From Anisus vortex (taxonomy: Eukaryota > Mollusca > Gastropoda > Planorbidae): a stretch of DNA of 64,000 nucleotides. The stretch spans positions 41,686,226-41,750,225 of the forward strand of contig OX421497.1 of assembly GCA_949126835.1 (NCBI GenBank), in the 5' to 3' direction. Made by a program: the position numbers and the translations under genes. Positions 1 through 10,563 of this stretch are shown one piece after another; positions within the stretch are counted from its first letter, which is position 1, and each line of letters opens with the position of its first letter. Below the pieces are notes generated by a model, which searched no databases, was not told the DNA's origin, and saw nothing but the letters and a program-made list of their open reading frames with translations.

Positions 1-530
1 ATATGATATGATATGACAAGCCGATATGTGCCCGATTCTTCGAACGGGCTTTTTTTTAGAATATGCTTGACACATTATAGTTTTTTAGTTTTGTTTTTGC
101 AACATACATAAAGTAGTATGTTTTTTTTTTGTGGTCAGTATTTTTTTTATTTTTTTTGTTTTGCACACTTTATTATACACCAATTCAATATACAACTAAA
201 AAGGAAAAACAAATAATAATAATTTTTTTTTATTTCTTGCTCAAAGTATGACCACTATGATCGAATTGTGTGAGTTTATTGGGTAATTAAACTCTTTCTG
301 TAAAACAGAACTCACATGTCTTTTAAAAAGTACTGTTAATTCGAAAATGATTGTTTGATATATTTTTTTGCTACAACATTAGTCGTAGATCAATATTTAT
401 TTATTTTTGCTTTTTTTTTTTTGTTTTTGTTGGTGTTATTTGCTATTTATTTATTGTTGCTTTGGAAGCAAACTTAGAATTAAATTTTAAATTCAACAGG
501 AAAAACAATAACAACTGAAACCGATATGAA
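1..530. other. AT-rich intergenic DNA, no feature seen
   Basis: Long T and A homopolymer runs with no open frame, no recognisable repeat end and no RNA gene. The first bases are a short ATATG microsatellite, which recurs around 3860-3890. Confidence 0.6.
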
Positions 531-533
531 TCA

Positions 534-1530
534 TAGTTTATACAACGTATACGACATGAATTAAAACTTTTAAAAGTTGGTCCGGCAAATTTAAACATTG
601 CCCGGCAATATAAAAATTTTCCGCTACATAGTTTATAAGACGTATACGATACAAATTAAAACTTTAAAACGTTGAGCTCGGCAATTTAAACATTGCCTGG
701 CAATTGAAAAATTTCCCGCTACAAAGTTTATAAGACGTATACACAGAATAGGTATAGAACAGAATGCACAATCCCTATATACGCAGTCACTAAAAGTTAC
801 CATGTTCCGCAATGCAGCGGTCGCTAGAGACGCTACTATAGTAAAATGTGAAAGGATGTCTACGTCTGCCATAAATATATACAATATATATAGGGCCTAC
901 ATTATCTTTCATTATAGGCTTACTTTTATATAAATTTGACTTAATTACCCATTTTGTTTTGAACATTATATGATTAGGCCAATATAATGTAAAAATATTT
1001 ATTACCCGGTACTGATTTGAAAAAAAAATGGCTTAGACGTAGCTCGGTACCGGTAACTAAATTGCTACGGCTAACGGTACATAAATATATATACTTTTTA
1101 AACCAAAATAAACTTTTAAAATTATGAAGGGAAATAGGCATATAATTCATAATGAGGTAATATGAGGTTGTTTATGCTGTTGTTTATCCTTTATGAAGTC
1201 AGGAAAGCCATGCAGTTTGACATGCTCTTTTTTACGATAATCAGTCGTTTTCGCATCATTGTTGTAGTTTATTACACATACGTTTATGCACATTTTGCCT
1301 GAAATATTAGCTTTGGGTGTTCGAACTTGTAGATGTGAAGAATGCGCATTCTGTTTTATACCTATTCTGTGGACATATACAACACGAATAAAAACGTGAA
1401 GGAATTTTTTTTTGCCAGATACAACGTAAGATACCCATTAAAACCATTAATCATTACCCATTATAACAATTTAAAAATATCCCGCTATAAATTACGACGC
1501 AAATTAAAACGTGAATATATTTTGTTCTAT
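534..1530. repeat. Short tandem and foldback repeat
   Basis: Two tandem units of about 95 bp sit at 534-720. Each holds a GTTTATAAGACGTATAC-like block, an ATTAAAAC block, a GGCAATTTAAACATTGCC-like palindrome and a CCCGCTAC block. A segment at 735-770 containing ACAGAATAGGTATA is found again in inverted orientation at 1340-1375. Related CCCGCTA and ATTAAAACGTG blocks follow at 1470-1515. This suggests a degenerate foldback element of about 1 kb. No coding capacity is seen. Confidence 0.4.
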
Positions 1531-1900
1531 TCATTCATAAAGTACATTAGCAAAGGTTGAAGCGAAGTTAATTAAAATGAATACGCAAAATTCGATGACG
1601 CCATAAAAAAAAGACAACCAGCTATCCCTGCGCAAACTTTGATGACGTCATATAAAAATAATCTCTACGCGTCCTTTTGTCTTATTTTTTTAGCGCGATT
1701 GATCGAAAAACTATAAAAAGTTGTACTGGCAAAGACAATGTGAATCAAAAGTTGTGTTTTTTTCGCGTTTTTTGACCAAACTGACCACTGCGGTCATTTT
1801 AATTTTTTATGTCCAGTATTTAAAAAGAGTATGCGGTATGTACATACCCAGCCAGCCAGCCAGCCACATACATACATATTCCTTTTGAGATTTATATATA
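1531..1900. other. AT-rich intergenic DNA with short microsatellites
   Basis: Nothing coding is seen. A (CCAG)n run followed by a (CATA)n run lies at about 1848-1880, just before the Helentron-like element. Confidence 0.5.
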
Positions 1901-2424
1901 TAATACTAGTGGTTATGCCCGTCAAAATGACGGAGAAACGAACGACTACAATATTACAATATTAGTTAAGTTAATATTAATGTTAAGAGAGAAAGAAAAG
2001 AGACTATTACAATGAACGTTTCTTTTCGGTATTTAGTTTTTGTTCTCTTTAATTGTTTCTGACCCTGGCATATGCATAATAATTGTTACTGTCAAGCGTC
2101 TGGTATTATAACGTAGCGAACAGTTGTGTTGACTTGACTTGTTATTAAAAATAGCCTATTAAATTAACAATAATATACTATCTAAAAGAAAAAAAAACCA
2201 CAATACCAAACAATGAAAAGGTAAATAATAAAAAAACGTAGTAAATAATATTTCAATACAATAAAAACTTAAGTGATAACGATTTTTTTCGGAATTTAAT
2301 TTTTGTTCTTGCTTATTGTATTAATAAAACAGTGTTGAGAATGTTTCTTTCGGTATTTAGTTTTTGTTATTTTTTTTTTTGTTTCTGGTCGACCTGACCC
2401 TGATATATGCATAAGAATTGTGGC

Positions 2425-2870
2425 CTCAAGGACTGGCGTAGTGTGTAAACCGCCGATACATTCCCATTAAGAATACACTGGCGGGCGAATGCATGGGGCA
2501 CAGCCCCCGCGGCGGATCCGAGGTCCATTACACTGCCGAGAGGTCACTGGTCCCGGGGGGGGGGGGGAGGAATCAATGAACGCTGCAATCCCGTCTCGAG
2601 AACCACCCGGTGCCTGGATGCATGTACCTATAGTATAGGATTTGTGCTACCGGGTGACAGTGCAGGTATACGGGCGAGCCACTACGATAATGATCCTTAG
2701 GGGAACCGCAGTGAACGATCGCTGGGCTGCGGAAACCTTCCCCGTTACACGGCACGCCACGCCTTCGGCGTGTCGTTGGGTGGCTGGAGCCCGGACAGAG
2801 ATTGCTCAATCCTAAGCGTTACGCCCTGGACACAAGAGCCGAAAGGCTAGTCCGGGTTTTTTAAAGAGAC
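2425..2870 (+). repeat. GC-rich dispersed repeat, copy 1
   Basis: A GC-rich block interrupts the AT-rich tandem core of the Helentron-like element. It shares an ordered series of blocks with the reverse complement of 58175-58660: GCATGGGG..AGCCCC, GATCCGAGG, GTGCAGGTATACGGG and GAGCCAC. The two copies are diverged. No open frame longer than noise is present (a 78-residue minus-strand frame is chance), so this is probably a SINE-like or LINE-derived non-coding repeat. Class unresolved. Confidence 0.5.
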
Positions 2871-3736
2871 TTTTTAATTCGATATTAAAATGTAGCGAAC
2901 AGATGTGTTGACTTGACTTGTTATTAATAATATTAAATTAAAAATAATATACTATCTTAAAACAAATACAAAACAATAAAAAAGGTAAAAAAATATTTAA
3001 AAAAAAAAAGAAAATAATATTTCAATGCAATATAAACTAAAGTGAGAAAGATTTTATCGGTATTTAATTTTTGTTCTTGCTTACTGTATCAATAAAACAG
3101 TATTGATAATGTTTCTTTCGGTATTTAGTTTTTATTTTATATTGTTGCTGTCAAGCTTATGGTACCCGGTATTTGAAAGTAATCATTTATAAGCCTAACT
3201 TGTTTTTTTTAAATTCGTATCATTTAATTTATAGAGTGTATAAAGTCGCCTTTTAAAGGATATTCTGTATAGCAACGGAAATCCATTAAATAATTAAAAC
3301 ATGTGGTTACTTTTACTTAAAAGGATAATGCAAACATCAATAATGAAAAAAGAAATAATTTCATAGACATCACGTCATACGCTAGTATTTTGTTTAAAGT
3401 AAACCATTGAAACTCTCCAAGCCAAATTGCGGTGAGTAACTTTTAAAAAAGGTCTCGCCACATTAAAAATCAACAGTAGAATTGGGAAAACCCGGAAAGA
3501 CCCTCGCGTTCAACATAGTGAATGTCGCGTTCAACATAGTATATGAACGGAAGTGGCCATTTGCTATGTATCGTTATATTTATTTGCATAGATGGATATG
3601 ACATTTTGGATTTTTTAAATCAACACATTTATGATTATAAGTGACAAAATAAAATTATCTTTTGGAGGACGTTTCCAATTTATACATTTAATTTTTGGCC
3701 CGAATAGTCAAACGGCTTAGGAGCCTATAGCGAACA

Positions 3737-3739
<3 letters not shown>

Positions 3740-3826
<87 letters not shown>

Positions 3827-3832
3827 TAAATA
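3740..3832. repeat. (TA)n microsatellite
   Basis: Nearly pure TA dinucleotide for about 75 bp, then AATA units. It forms the tail of the Helentron-like element. The 89-residue IYIYIY frame over it is an artefact of the repeat. Confidence 0.9.
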
Positions 3833-4204
3833 TATAAACAAACTCACGGTAATTATATATGTTGATATGATATGATATGATATGATATATGATATATGAT
3901 TACCATTGCCCACATAAATATCTATCAGAATGTTAATTCTTGTTTGACAAATCTGTATTTTTTTTCTTAATGAACACATTTGCATCGTAACCATAAAAAT
4001 AGATCAAAATATTTAAAATTGAAATATTTGCCTCTCACTGACGCACGCAGCTCAGCCAAACAAAATGGATTTTGCCGGCAATGCACTATCACGTGATCTC
4101 TTTAATAGACTCATTTCTAAAGCGCTCCGACTTTCTGTTTTTCAGTAATTCGTGTGTCTCGTTTTACCCCGCTATCCCATTTTACCCCAGTTTCCCCTAT
4201 AAGT

Positions 4205-4697
4205 TCTTTGAGTCAGCGGTGGCAGTACCGCTGGATTGCGTACGCATCTGCGTACTAAGCGTCCTGAATTAACATAGTCATCATCTTCATATGCTTTTTA
4301 ATATCACGGTCAACGATAAACGCAAATTTGATTATTCCTATTGAAAGCTATTATCGGTTTTAATCAATTAGCCCAGATTATTTTTTTTTGTTCTAAAGAA
4401 TTTTATGGTAAAGCGTACAAAATCATATTGTATTCAAAGAAATCAACCTCTTGAATGCCCTGCAGACACTAATTAAATTTGCACTATTTTTCAAAAATAG
4501 GACCTACCTACAAAACTACGCACATTTGGCTTTTCCGGCCTGTAACTTGTGACATTGCGCGGGAAGGGGGGGGGGGAGAAACCTAAATCCGGTTTTATAG
4601 AATTGAAAACCAGTTTTTCTTCAAAACCAGTTTTTCTTAAAAACCAGTTTTTTTTTCAAAACCGGTTTTGAAGAGAAACCGGTTTTGACATAGGGCC
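4205..4697 (+). mobile_element. hAT-like AGGGATGTTAAA family, partial copy
   Basis: From GGTGGCAGTACC and GATTGCGTACGCATCTGCG through GAAAGCTATTATCGGTTTTAATC to a terminal block of alternating AAAACC and GGTTTT, this matches the right half of the copy at 8912-9721 and the reverse of 63480-63770. The end with the AGGGATGTTAAA terminus is missing or degraded. It is non-coding. Confidence 0.55.
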
Positions 4698-5366
4698 TAC
4701 CTAGTTTTAACCATATGTTCACTCTTCCTTCTTACATTATTGTACACACACACACACACACACACAAACATTATATACACACGGTAGTTGCCTTCCCTGT
4801 CCCCGTACCTTGCACTAGTTGCCACCCACTCCTATAAATACTGGCGACGCCACTGATACTAATACATTTTTATCTCATTAGGCCGATATTTTTCCAGAAA
4901 ATTAGAAATGAAAACGTACAAATTACTAAATATAAATCGACCTAATTTTAATATTTCATCTATTATTACGTAGTGAGCAAAATATATTAGTTTATATTTC
5001 AGAATTAGGGATATTATGTTAAAAGGAAATAAGGTAGGCTAAGTATTTCGTACTTCATGGGGTGGATCAAGAATTATTTTTCTGAAGGAAATATTTTTAA
5101 AATAACCATGTTGGATTCACAAAATTCACTTCATTCAATGCTTTACAAACATTAGTTATAGTCTCGGCGAGGGCCTATTATTGTTTTTAGTTCTATTGTC
5201 AATCCCAGCCATCGCTTACATGGCTTATATAACGAACGCCTGACTCTGGCACCTAGCCTAATTTAGATTTACTGAGCGGCAAAAAAAAAAACTGGGTTTC
5301 TGAACGTTCTCTGCAGACAGTTTGTTGGTGTGTTTGTGTTCCTTTGTTATTCCAGCCACAATTTCT
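4698..5366. other. Intergenic, (CA)n microsatellite only
   Basis: A short CA repeat lies at about 4746-4768. Otherwise the DNA is AT-rich without coding potential or a recognised repeat end. Confidence 0.5.
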
Positions 5367-5374
5367 CGCTAGAC

Positions 5375-5844
5375 TAGGGTTGCCACACGTCTGGCATGAG
5401 GAGGACATGTCCTCCTATTTAGACTCTTGTCCTCCGTCCGGCAGGCAAAGCACAATACCTTTAAAATGTCCAGCTTTTGTAATATTTTATGTTTTTTAGG
5501 CATAAGGACAAATACATTTTAAATATAATTTAGAATATAATTAATAAACAGGTGATCATCTGTACAAGAAAAGAATTATCACGTTTTTTTTAGAAGACTT
5601 GTGCATGAGCTTTAAAGCTGCCAAACCAAATGCAAGCTGCCTTTCAGCCACATTGAATTTATATGATATTTTGAACAAAACTGGTTCTTTCTCAGTTTAC
5701 CAATACACATTTAAACTTAGTGGCAGCTCTTTAAATAAAATTATACTGATTGCGGGCTAAATGCGAAACTATGCAATTGAAACACCATGTCCACCTTTTT
5801 GTCTCTCGGTGTCCTCCTTTTGACACCCATGTGTATCAACCCTA
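5375..5844. mobile_element. hAT-like MITE 1 (470 bp, 8-bp TSD)
   Basis: The ends are TAGGGTTGCCACACG at left and TGTGTATCAACCCTA at right, an imperfect terminal inverted repeat. It is flanked by the perfect 8-bp direct repeat CGCTAGAC at 5367-5374 and 5845-5852. An 8-bp target duplication with YAGGG termini is diagnostic of the hAT superfamily. The interior is non-coding, so it depends on a transposase supplied elsewhere. A sister element with the same ends lies at 16270-16727. Confidence 0.8.
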
Positions 5845-6091
5845 CGCTAGACAGCGAAGGTGAGGTTTTCTACAATTGGTCGGTCACTTTGCCTAGCTAA
5901 CAATTGCATTAGTTTCCACCCATACATAGATCTACAAACTAGCAAGATGGACACAAAAAGGAAATATCAAATGTAGTTTCCATAATCGATATATTTGTAT
6001 TAACGTAAAACTATGTTGTTAATGTTATCTATGTAAGTTTAACAGGACGAATGTAGAATTTAGTACTAAATTTGTATCATTATTTACTTCA

Positions 6092-6205
6092 TAAGAAGTA
6101 ACATTGTTGACGTCAACTTTTCTTGACCTCCCCCCTTCCCCCATGTCAACAATTGTCAAACTTTTTCAGACCCCCCCCTCCCCCCTCTTTTGTTGACGTA
6201 ATTAA
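6092..6205. repeat. Dispersed repeat with TTGTTGACGTCAA motifs
   Basis: AGTAACATTGTTGACGTCAA, a C-rich tract, CAACAATTGTCAAACTTTTT and CAGACCCCCC occur in the same order at 42525-42605. The first motif contains the palindrome TTGACGTCAA, and TTGTTGACGT recurs at its right end, so this may be the end of a small DNA element. Confidence 0.4.
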
Positions 6206-6509
6206 TGGACGTCCCCTATGCTGCTAGTAGTTCGTCTACGTTCCAATAAATAGGGTGTGGAAATGGTATAATTTTTTTTTGTGTGCCAAAACCAAAAGAC
6301 CTAGAGAAATTGATGGATGTCCTTTTGCAACCAAAAGTCGTGATTATAGCCCATTTCTGCTTTCAATTTTTATTATTTATTTGTTATTTATTCTTCTTGC
6401 AGTTGTAAAGGTAGGGCTGATTTTAATACTTCACCATTAGAAACAAACTATTTGTAATCCTAATTATTCTTTAAAAAAATCTGCCAAACTTTCCGAACAT
6501 TAAACTGTC

Positions 6510-7530
6510 CTCTCTGGGGTCCCACAAGGGACGGTCCTTGGGCCCCTGCTCTTCTTAGTGTACATTAACGACATGCCATCCCAAGTCTCTGAGGATACCT
6601 ACATCCGTTTATTCGCAGATGACTGCCTTGTTTATCGCCAAGTCCAGAGTGAGAGAGACCAAGCCACCCTACAACAGGACCTAGACAATCTCCACACCTG
6701 GGCAGTCCGATGGGGTATGAAGTTCAACCCCGGCAAGTGCTACATTATGCACATTGCCAGGAGACAGCGCATGGACAAGTTCTACCAGATGTGCGGGACG
6801 ATTCTGGGCACAGTCACTCAGGCGAAATATCTTGGGGTCACTATCAGTGACGACCTTCATTGGCACCACCAGACCAACATCGTCGCCAAGAAGGCCAACT
6901 CTACTCTACACATGATATCGCGGAACCTCCGGTATTGCCCTCGCAAGATCCGCTCCCTAGCATATTGCACTCTCGTACGCCCGAAGCTGGAATACTGCGC
7001 AAGTGTGTGGGATCCTTACCAACAACAGGACATCGATACAACAACAGGACATCGATACAACAACAGGACATCGATACAACAACAGGACATCGATGCCCTC
7101 GAGCGCATCAACCGTAGAGCAGCTCGGGTGGTTTTCAACAAGACCTGGCGGGAACAAGACGTCAGTCCCACAGCCCTCCTCAACGACCTCGGATGGGATC
7201 CACTATGCGAGCGACGAAAACAGCAGAGACTATCGCTGATGTACCGTGTCACCCACGGGCTCGTCGCAGTACCACCCACCCGCCTCATTAGACCCACCCG
7301 CACCACAAGAGGACACTCATTTAAGTACCAGACCATCAGGACTACTTGTGACATTGCGAAATACTCGTACTACCCTAGAACTATAACCGAGTGGAACAAA
7401 CTGAGTGACAATACAGTGAATGCACCATCGCTAGACTCTTTTAAACAGAGACTATCGAAGCCTTAGTACCCGCGCGCACCCCCCCTCCCGTGGCAGCGAT
7501 ACCCGCACGGGGTTTTGCCACGTATTTATA
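6510..7530 (+). pseudogene. 5'-truncated non-LTR retrotransposon (RT C-terminal half)
   Basis: One open frame ending at 7466 encodes the later reverse transcriptase motifs: VPQGTVLGPLLF, then FADDCLVYR with the catalytic FADD intact, then the thumb (KYLGVTI) and the Jockey/CR1-type C-terminal region (PKLEYCASVWDPY, ALERINRRAARVV, ending WNKL..DSFKQRL). The endonuclease and early RT are absent, so this is a typical 5'-truncated copy. An internal 19-bp tandem expansion at 7020-7095 adds 19 codons without breaking the frame. After the stop comes a GC-rich 3' UTR and an (ACAGAT)n tail at about 7530. The clade (CR1/Jockey group) is inferred from motif style. Confidence 0.85.
7020..7095 (+). repeat. 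19-bp tandem repeat x4 inside the LINE frame
   Basis: Four head-to-tail copies of CAACAACAGGACATCGATA, the last ending in G. Three extra copies total 57 bp, so the repeat is read in all three frames in turn and the original frame resumes at QQQDIDALERI. Confidence 0.95.
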
Positions 7531-7539
7531 CAGATACAG

Positions 7540-8905
7540 ATACAGATCATTGAATGCGTTGCTTTTGTTTTGTTATCTGCAGTAATTACGTTTTGTAAAG
7601 AGTCATGCAGGCGATAACTGAGATTTTTAGCAAATTAATGTTGTCCATGGATCAAAGAGAGCTAATACATCTGGCAGAGATTTCTTATATTACGACATCA
7701 AGCTATGATAGAATCCATACCATCGTCGATGGAAGAATTTTTTTTTTCCCAAAAAAGTATTCTAGTCAAAGTAATATAATTTGCCTTTAGTGTCCTTAAT
7801 TATTTTTCTTTAGCAAAACTAGCAAACTTCTATAATAAAAACAAACAAACAACATAACGTTTAATTATTGTCAGGTAGCGTGGACTCCCATCAAGTTGTA
7901 AAAATGTGGAATGTTTTTAGGTAGGCCTACTCACACAATATACTCTCACTTCATCACGTGCCATTTCATTAATTCGTCTCTGCATAGTGCTTTTGCTCAA
8001 CTTATATTTCTTTAATAAGTCGATATCAAAACTGGTTTTTATAAATCAAAGGTTATATAAATATAATTTATTCAAATTAAAACTAAAACAATCTGAATGA
8101 AACTGTGATAATGAACAAAAGCACCGAACTTCGTTTTCTAACGAGCTGAGCCAGATATTTAATTTATACTCACCCTGGCTCCTACTTCCTCTTCTAAAAA
8201 TCTAATCACCGCCCCATCTACATTTGTCAGATACAGTCTAAATATATCAATATATCAAGGTTAAGTACAGTATGGGCTTTTTATGATTTTTACGTCACAA
8301 TTACACAGTAGGCATAAGTCGATAAAGCCTTTGTCAAAGCGCAAGATTAACCTTCTTATAAGTGAAGCAGATCTTAATTTTGGTAATTAAAAAATCAGTG
8401 GTGTTGAATCTATTTCAAGTAGTCTACTTTCGTACCGCCCACTGGCCTTTCAGCGATCACTACTGTTGCCGGTAACATCAGCGCCCCCCCCCCCCCCCAG
8501 AGCTTCTCACCGCCCCCCATGGGGCGCTTAGTTAATTATTATGGTTAAAATGCAATTTTTTAATAAGAATATTCTAGATGAGCCAATCTTTTATGAAACC
8601 TTTGTGAGCCTCTTAAAAAGTGAAACATTTGTATAAAACAGTTTGAGTGTAATTAAATAAGAAGTCAACTTCTACTAATCTATATTTATTCATTTGTTTA
8701 CAATTTGTGTTTCAAATTTTATTTCTCCTTCAACTCTCCTAAAATTTATGGTATGAACTTAGGCTAAATGTGCCGCCCCCCTAGAAGTGCCGCCCCCGGG
8801 CATATGCCCCCTCTGCCCTCCCCCATGTGAGAGCACTGCTGGTACTTGAAAGCGGGACAGTTTTAGTCGGTCAGGGGCAGCCTATGTTCTTTACATACTT
8901 ATGTA
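7540..8905. other. Intergenic DNA, C-tract remnants only
   Basis: No credible gene is seen. Blocks rich in CCGCCCCC around 8435-8525 and 8770-8830 look like the remains of an old DNA element, but I could not define ends or a target duplication. Confidence 0.4.
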
Positions 8906-8911
8906 TTAAAA

Positions 8912-9721
8912 ATAGGGATGTTAAACGAAAACCGGAATACCGGTTTTGAAACCAAAAACCGGTTTTGATTTTCAAAACCGTATTTCGGATTGTTGGTTGG
9001 AAGGTAATCATTACTTCAAGTAGTACAGCATTTTTTTTGTTTGCTTCGGATGGAAATATTTATAATAAATAATGTTAGATTCGCACAGAACAATTCTTGA
9101 AATGCCTGGCTAACACTATTTAGTCTTAGATATTGTGTTTCTTTTTTTCCAAATACCAACTATGGCTTGCGATAAAAACAACATCAAACCAAATGGTAAG
9201 TTACATTTACAATCCTTTGTGTGAGAAAATTTTGAAAAAACGTCTTTAACGATGGCTCGTTGTACACTATGTTCCCAACACCGATATACCAGAGTGGTGG
9301 CAGTACCACTAGATTGCGTACGCATCTGCGTACTAAGCATCCTGGATTAACATCGTCATCCTCTTCATATGCTTCTTAATATTATGGTCAACAATAATCG
9401 GAAATTTGATTATCACTATTGAAAGCTATTATCGGTTTTAATCAATTAGCCCAGATTTTTTTAGTTCTAAAGAATGTTATGGTAAAGTGTACAAAATCCT
9501 ATTGAATTCACACAAATAAACCTATTGAATGCCCTGCAAACACTAATCAAATTTGAACTATTTTTCAAATATACCTACAAAACTACGCACATTTGGCTTT
9601 TCTGTCATGTGACTATTGTGACATAAGAAGGGATGGGGTGGGGGAAACCAAAATCCGGTTTTAAACCGGTTTTATAGAATCGAAAACCGGTTTTGAAGAA
9701 AAACCGGTTTTAACATCCCTA
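8912..9721. mobile_element. hAT-like AGGGATGTTAAA element, full-length copy
   Basis: The left end ATAGGGATGTTAAACG and right end CGGTTTTAACATCCCTA are inverted. Subterminal blocks of AAAACCGG/CCGGTTTT lie at both ends. Flanking sequence is TATTAAAA at left and TATTAAAC at right, an imperfect 8-bp target duplication that fits hAT. There is no transposase frame; a 74-residue minus-strand frame at 9116-9340 has no recognisable domain. Relatives lie at 4205-4697 and 63480-63770. Confidence 0.6.
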
Positions 9722-10560
9722 TATTAAACACTATTAATGTTGATACTAATTATTATAATTAAACTTTTGTGTTATCGGTTGTTTGTCAAATGCGCTCTAG
9801 GCTTACATTATGTCTGTCGGTAGCGCCATTGAAATACTATTATTATGAATTAGAATTATCTTTTTTCATTGATCAATAAGACCATTTCTATTTGACATAC
9901 ATACATCAAAAGGTAATTGAAATATAAAAAAAGTTTATAATCATTCGTAAAATTCGTACTGAAGTAATACAACATATAAAGTGGCCATCTCCTTCAGCAG
10001 GTGAATTAGCCCTGTTTATGAAATACAAGTAAATTCATATATTTAAAATAAATAAATCAACTGGATTTTTGGTTAAAGCATTATTTATTAATAATTAATA
10101 TTTAGGACTTTCCTTATTAAAAAGAATCCAATTATGTACATTATGCACACAAAAAAAAACAATACATAGAAGCAAACTAATATGGTAAGTGCCATATTCT
10201 CATATTGTGAATGTGTAATGTAAGCATGCTTCATGTGACATAAGATCTATTATGATGCAATCCATCGTCACAGTATAAAGAATAATTATTCAACTGCGTT
10301 ACAATTATTTCATTAAATGTATACGGTACATTAACAGTCTATAAGACCATAAATCCAAGACATCACTAATATTATATATTAAAAAAATGCACCATAAAAT
10401 ATAAACATCTCTCTATACGCATTGTTCAACTGTCTCCCCATTAAAACTTACAATTTAAAAAAGCAAACATGAACATTTATACTCACAACTAACATAAATC
10501 TATAAAAAAAAATAGGTAGTCTAGTTGTTTTTTTATACCTCCTGGGTGTAATTTTTTTCT
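9722..10560. other. AT-rich intergenic DNA
   Basis: No coding region or repeat end is recognised. It probably includes the 3' flank of the decayed transposase that begins at 10564 on the minus strand, but no terminal inverted repeat was found. Confidence 0.4.
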
Positions 10561-10563
10561 CTT

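Larger units (their letters stand above)
1905..3832 (+). mobile_element. Helentron/Pearl-like non-autonomous element with tandem core
   Basis: The left end is ACTAGTGGTTATGCC followed at once by the hairpin CCGTCAAAATGACGG. The core is a tandem array of a roughly 330-bp unit (about 2020-2400, then 2880-3165), recognised by GTAGCGAACAG, GTGTTGACTTGACTTG and TTTCGGTATTTAGTTTTTG. The right part ends in ACAAACATATATA and a TA microsatellite. A shorter relative with the same hairpin and the same right end lies at 52848-53270. A subterminal hairpin, a tandem core and a microsatellite tail without terminal inverted repeats are the habit of Helentron-derived 'Pearl/HINE' elements known from molluscs. 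Assignment to that group is inference. A GC-rich repeat has inserted between core units at about 2425-2870. Confidence 0.5.

Noticed and set aside
2573..2809. 78-residue minus-strand frame in GC-rich DNA
   Set aside because: Within a dispersed repeat whose second copy does not keep the frame.
3725..3994. 89-residue IYIYIY frame on the minus strand
   Set aside because: It is the translation of the TA microsatellite.
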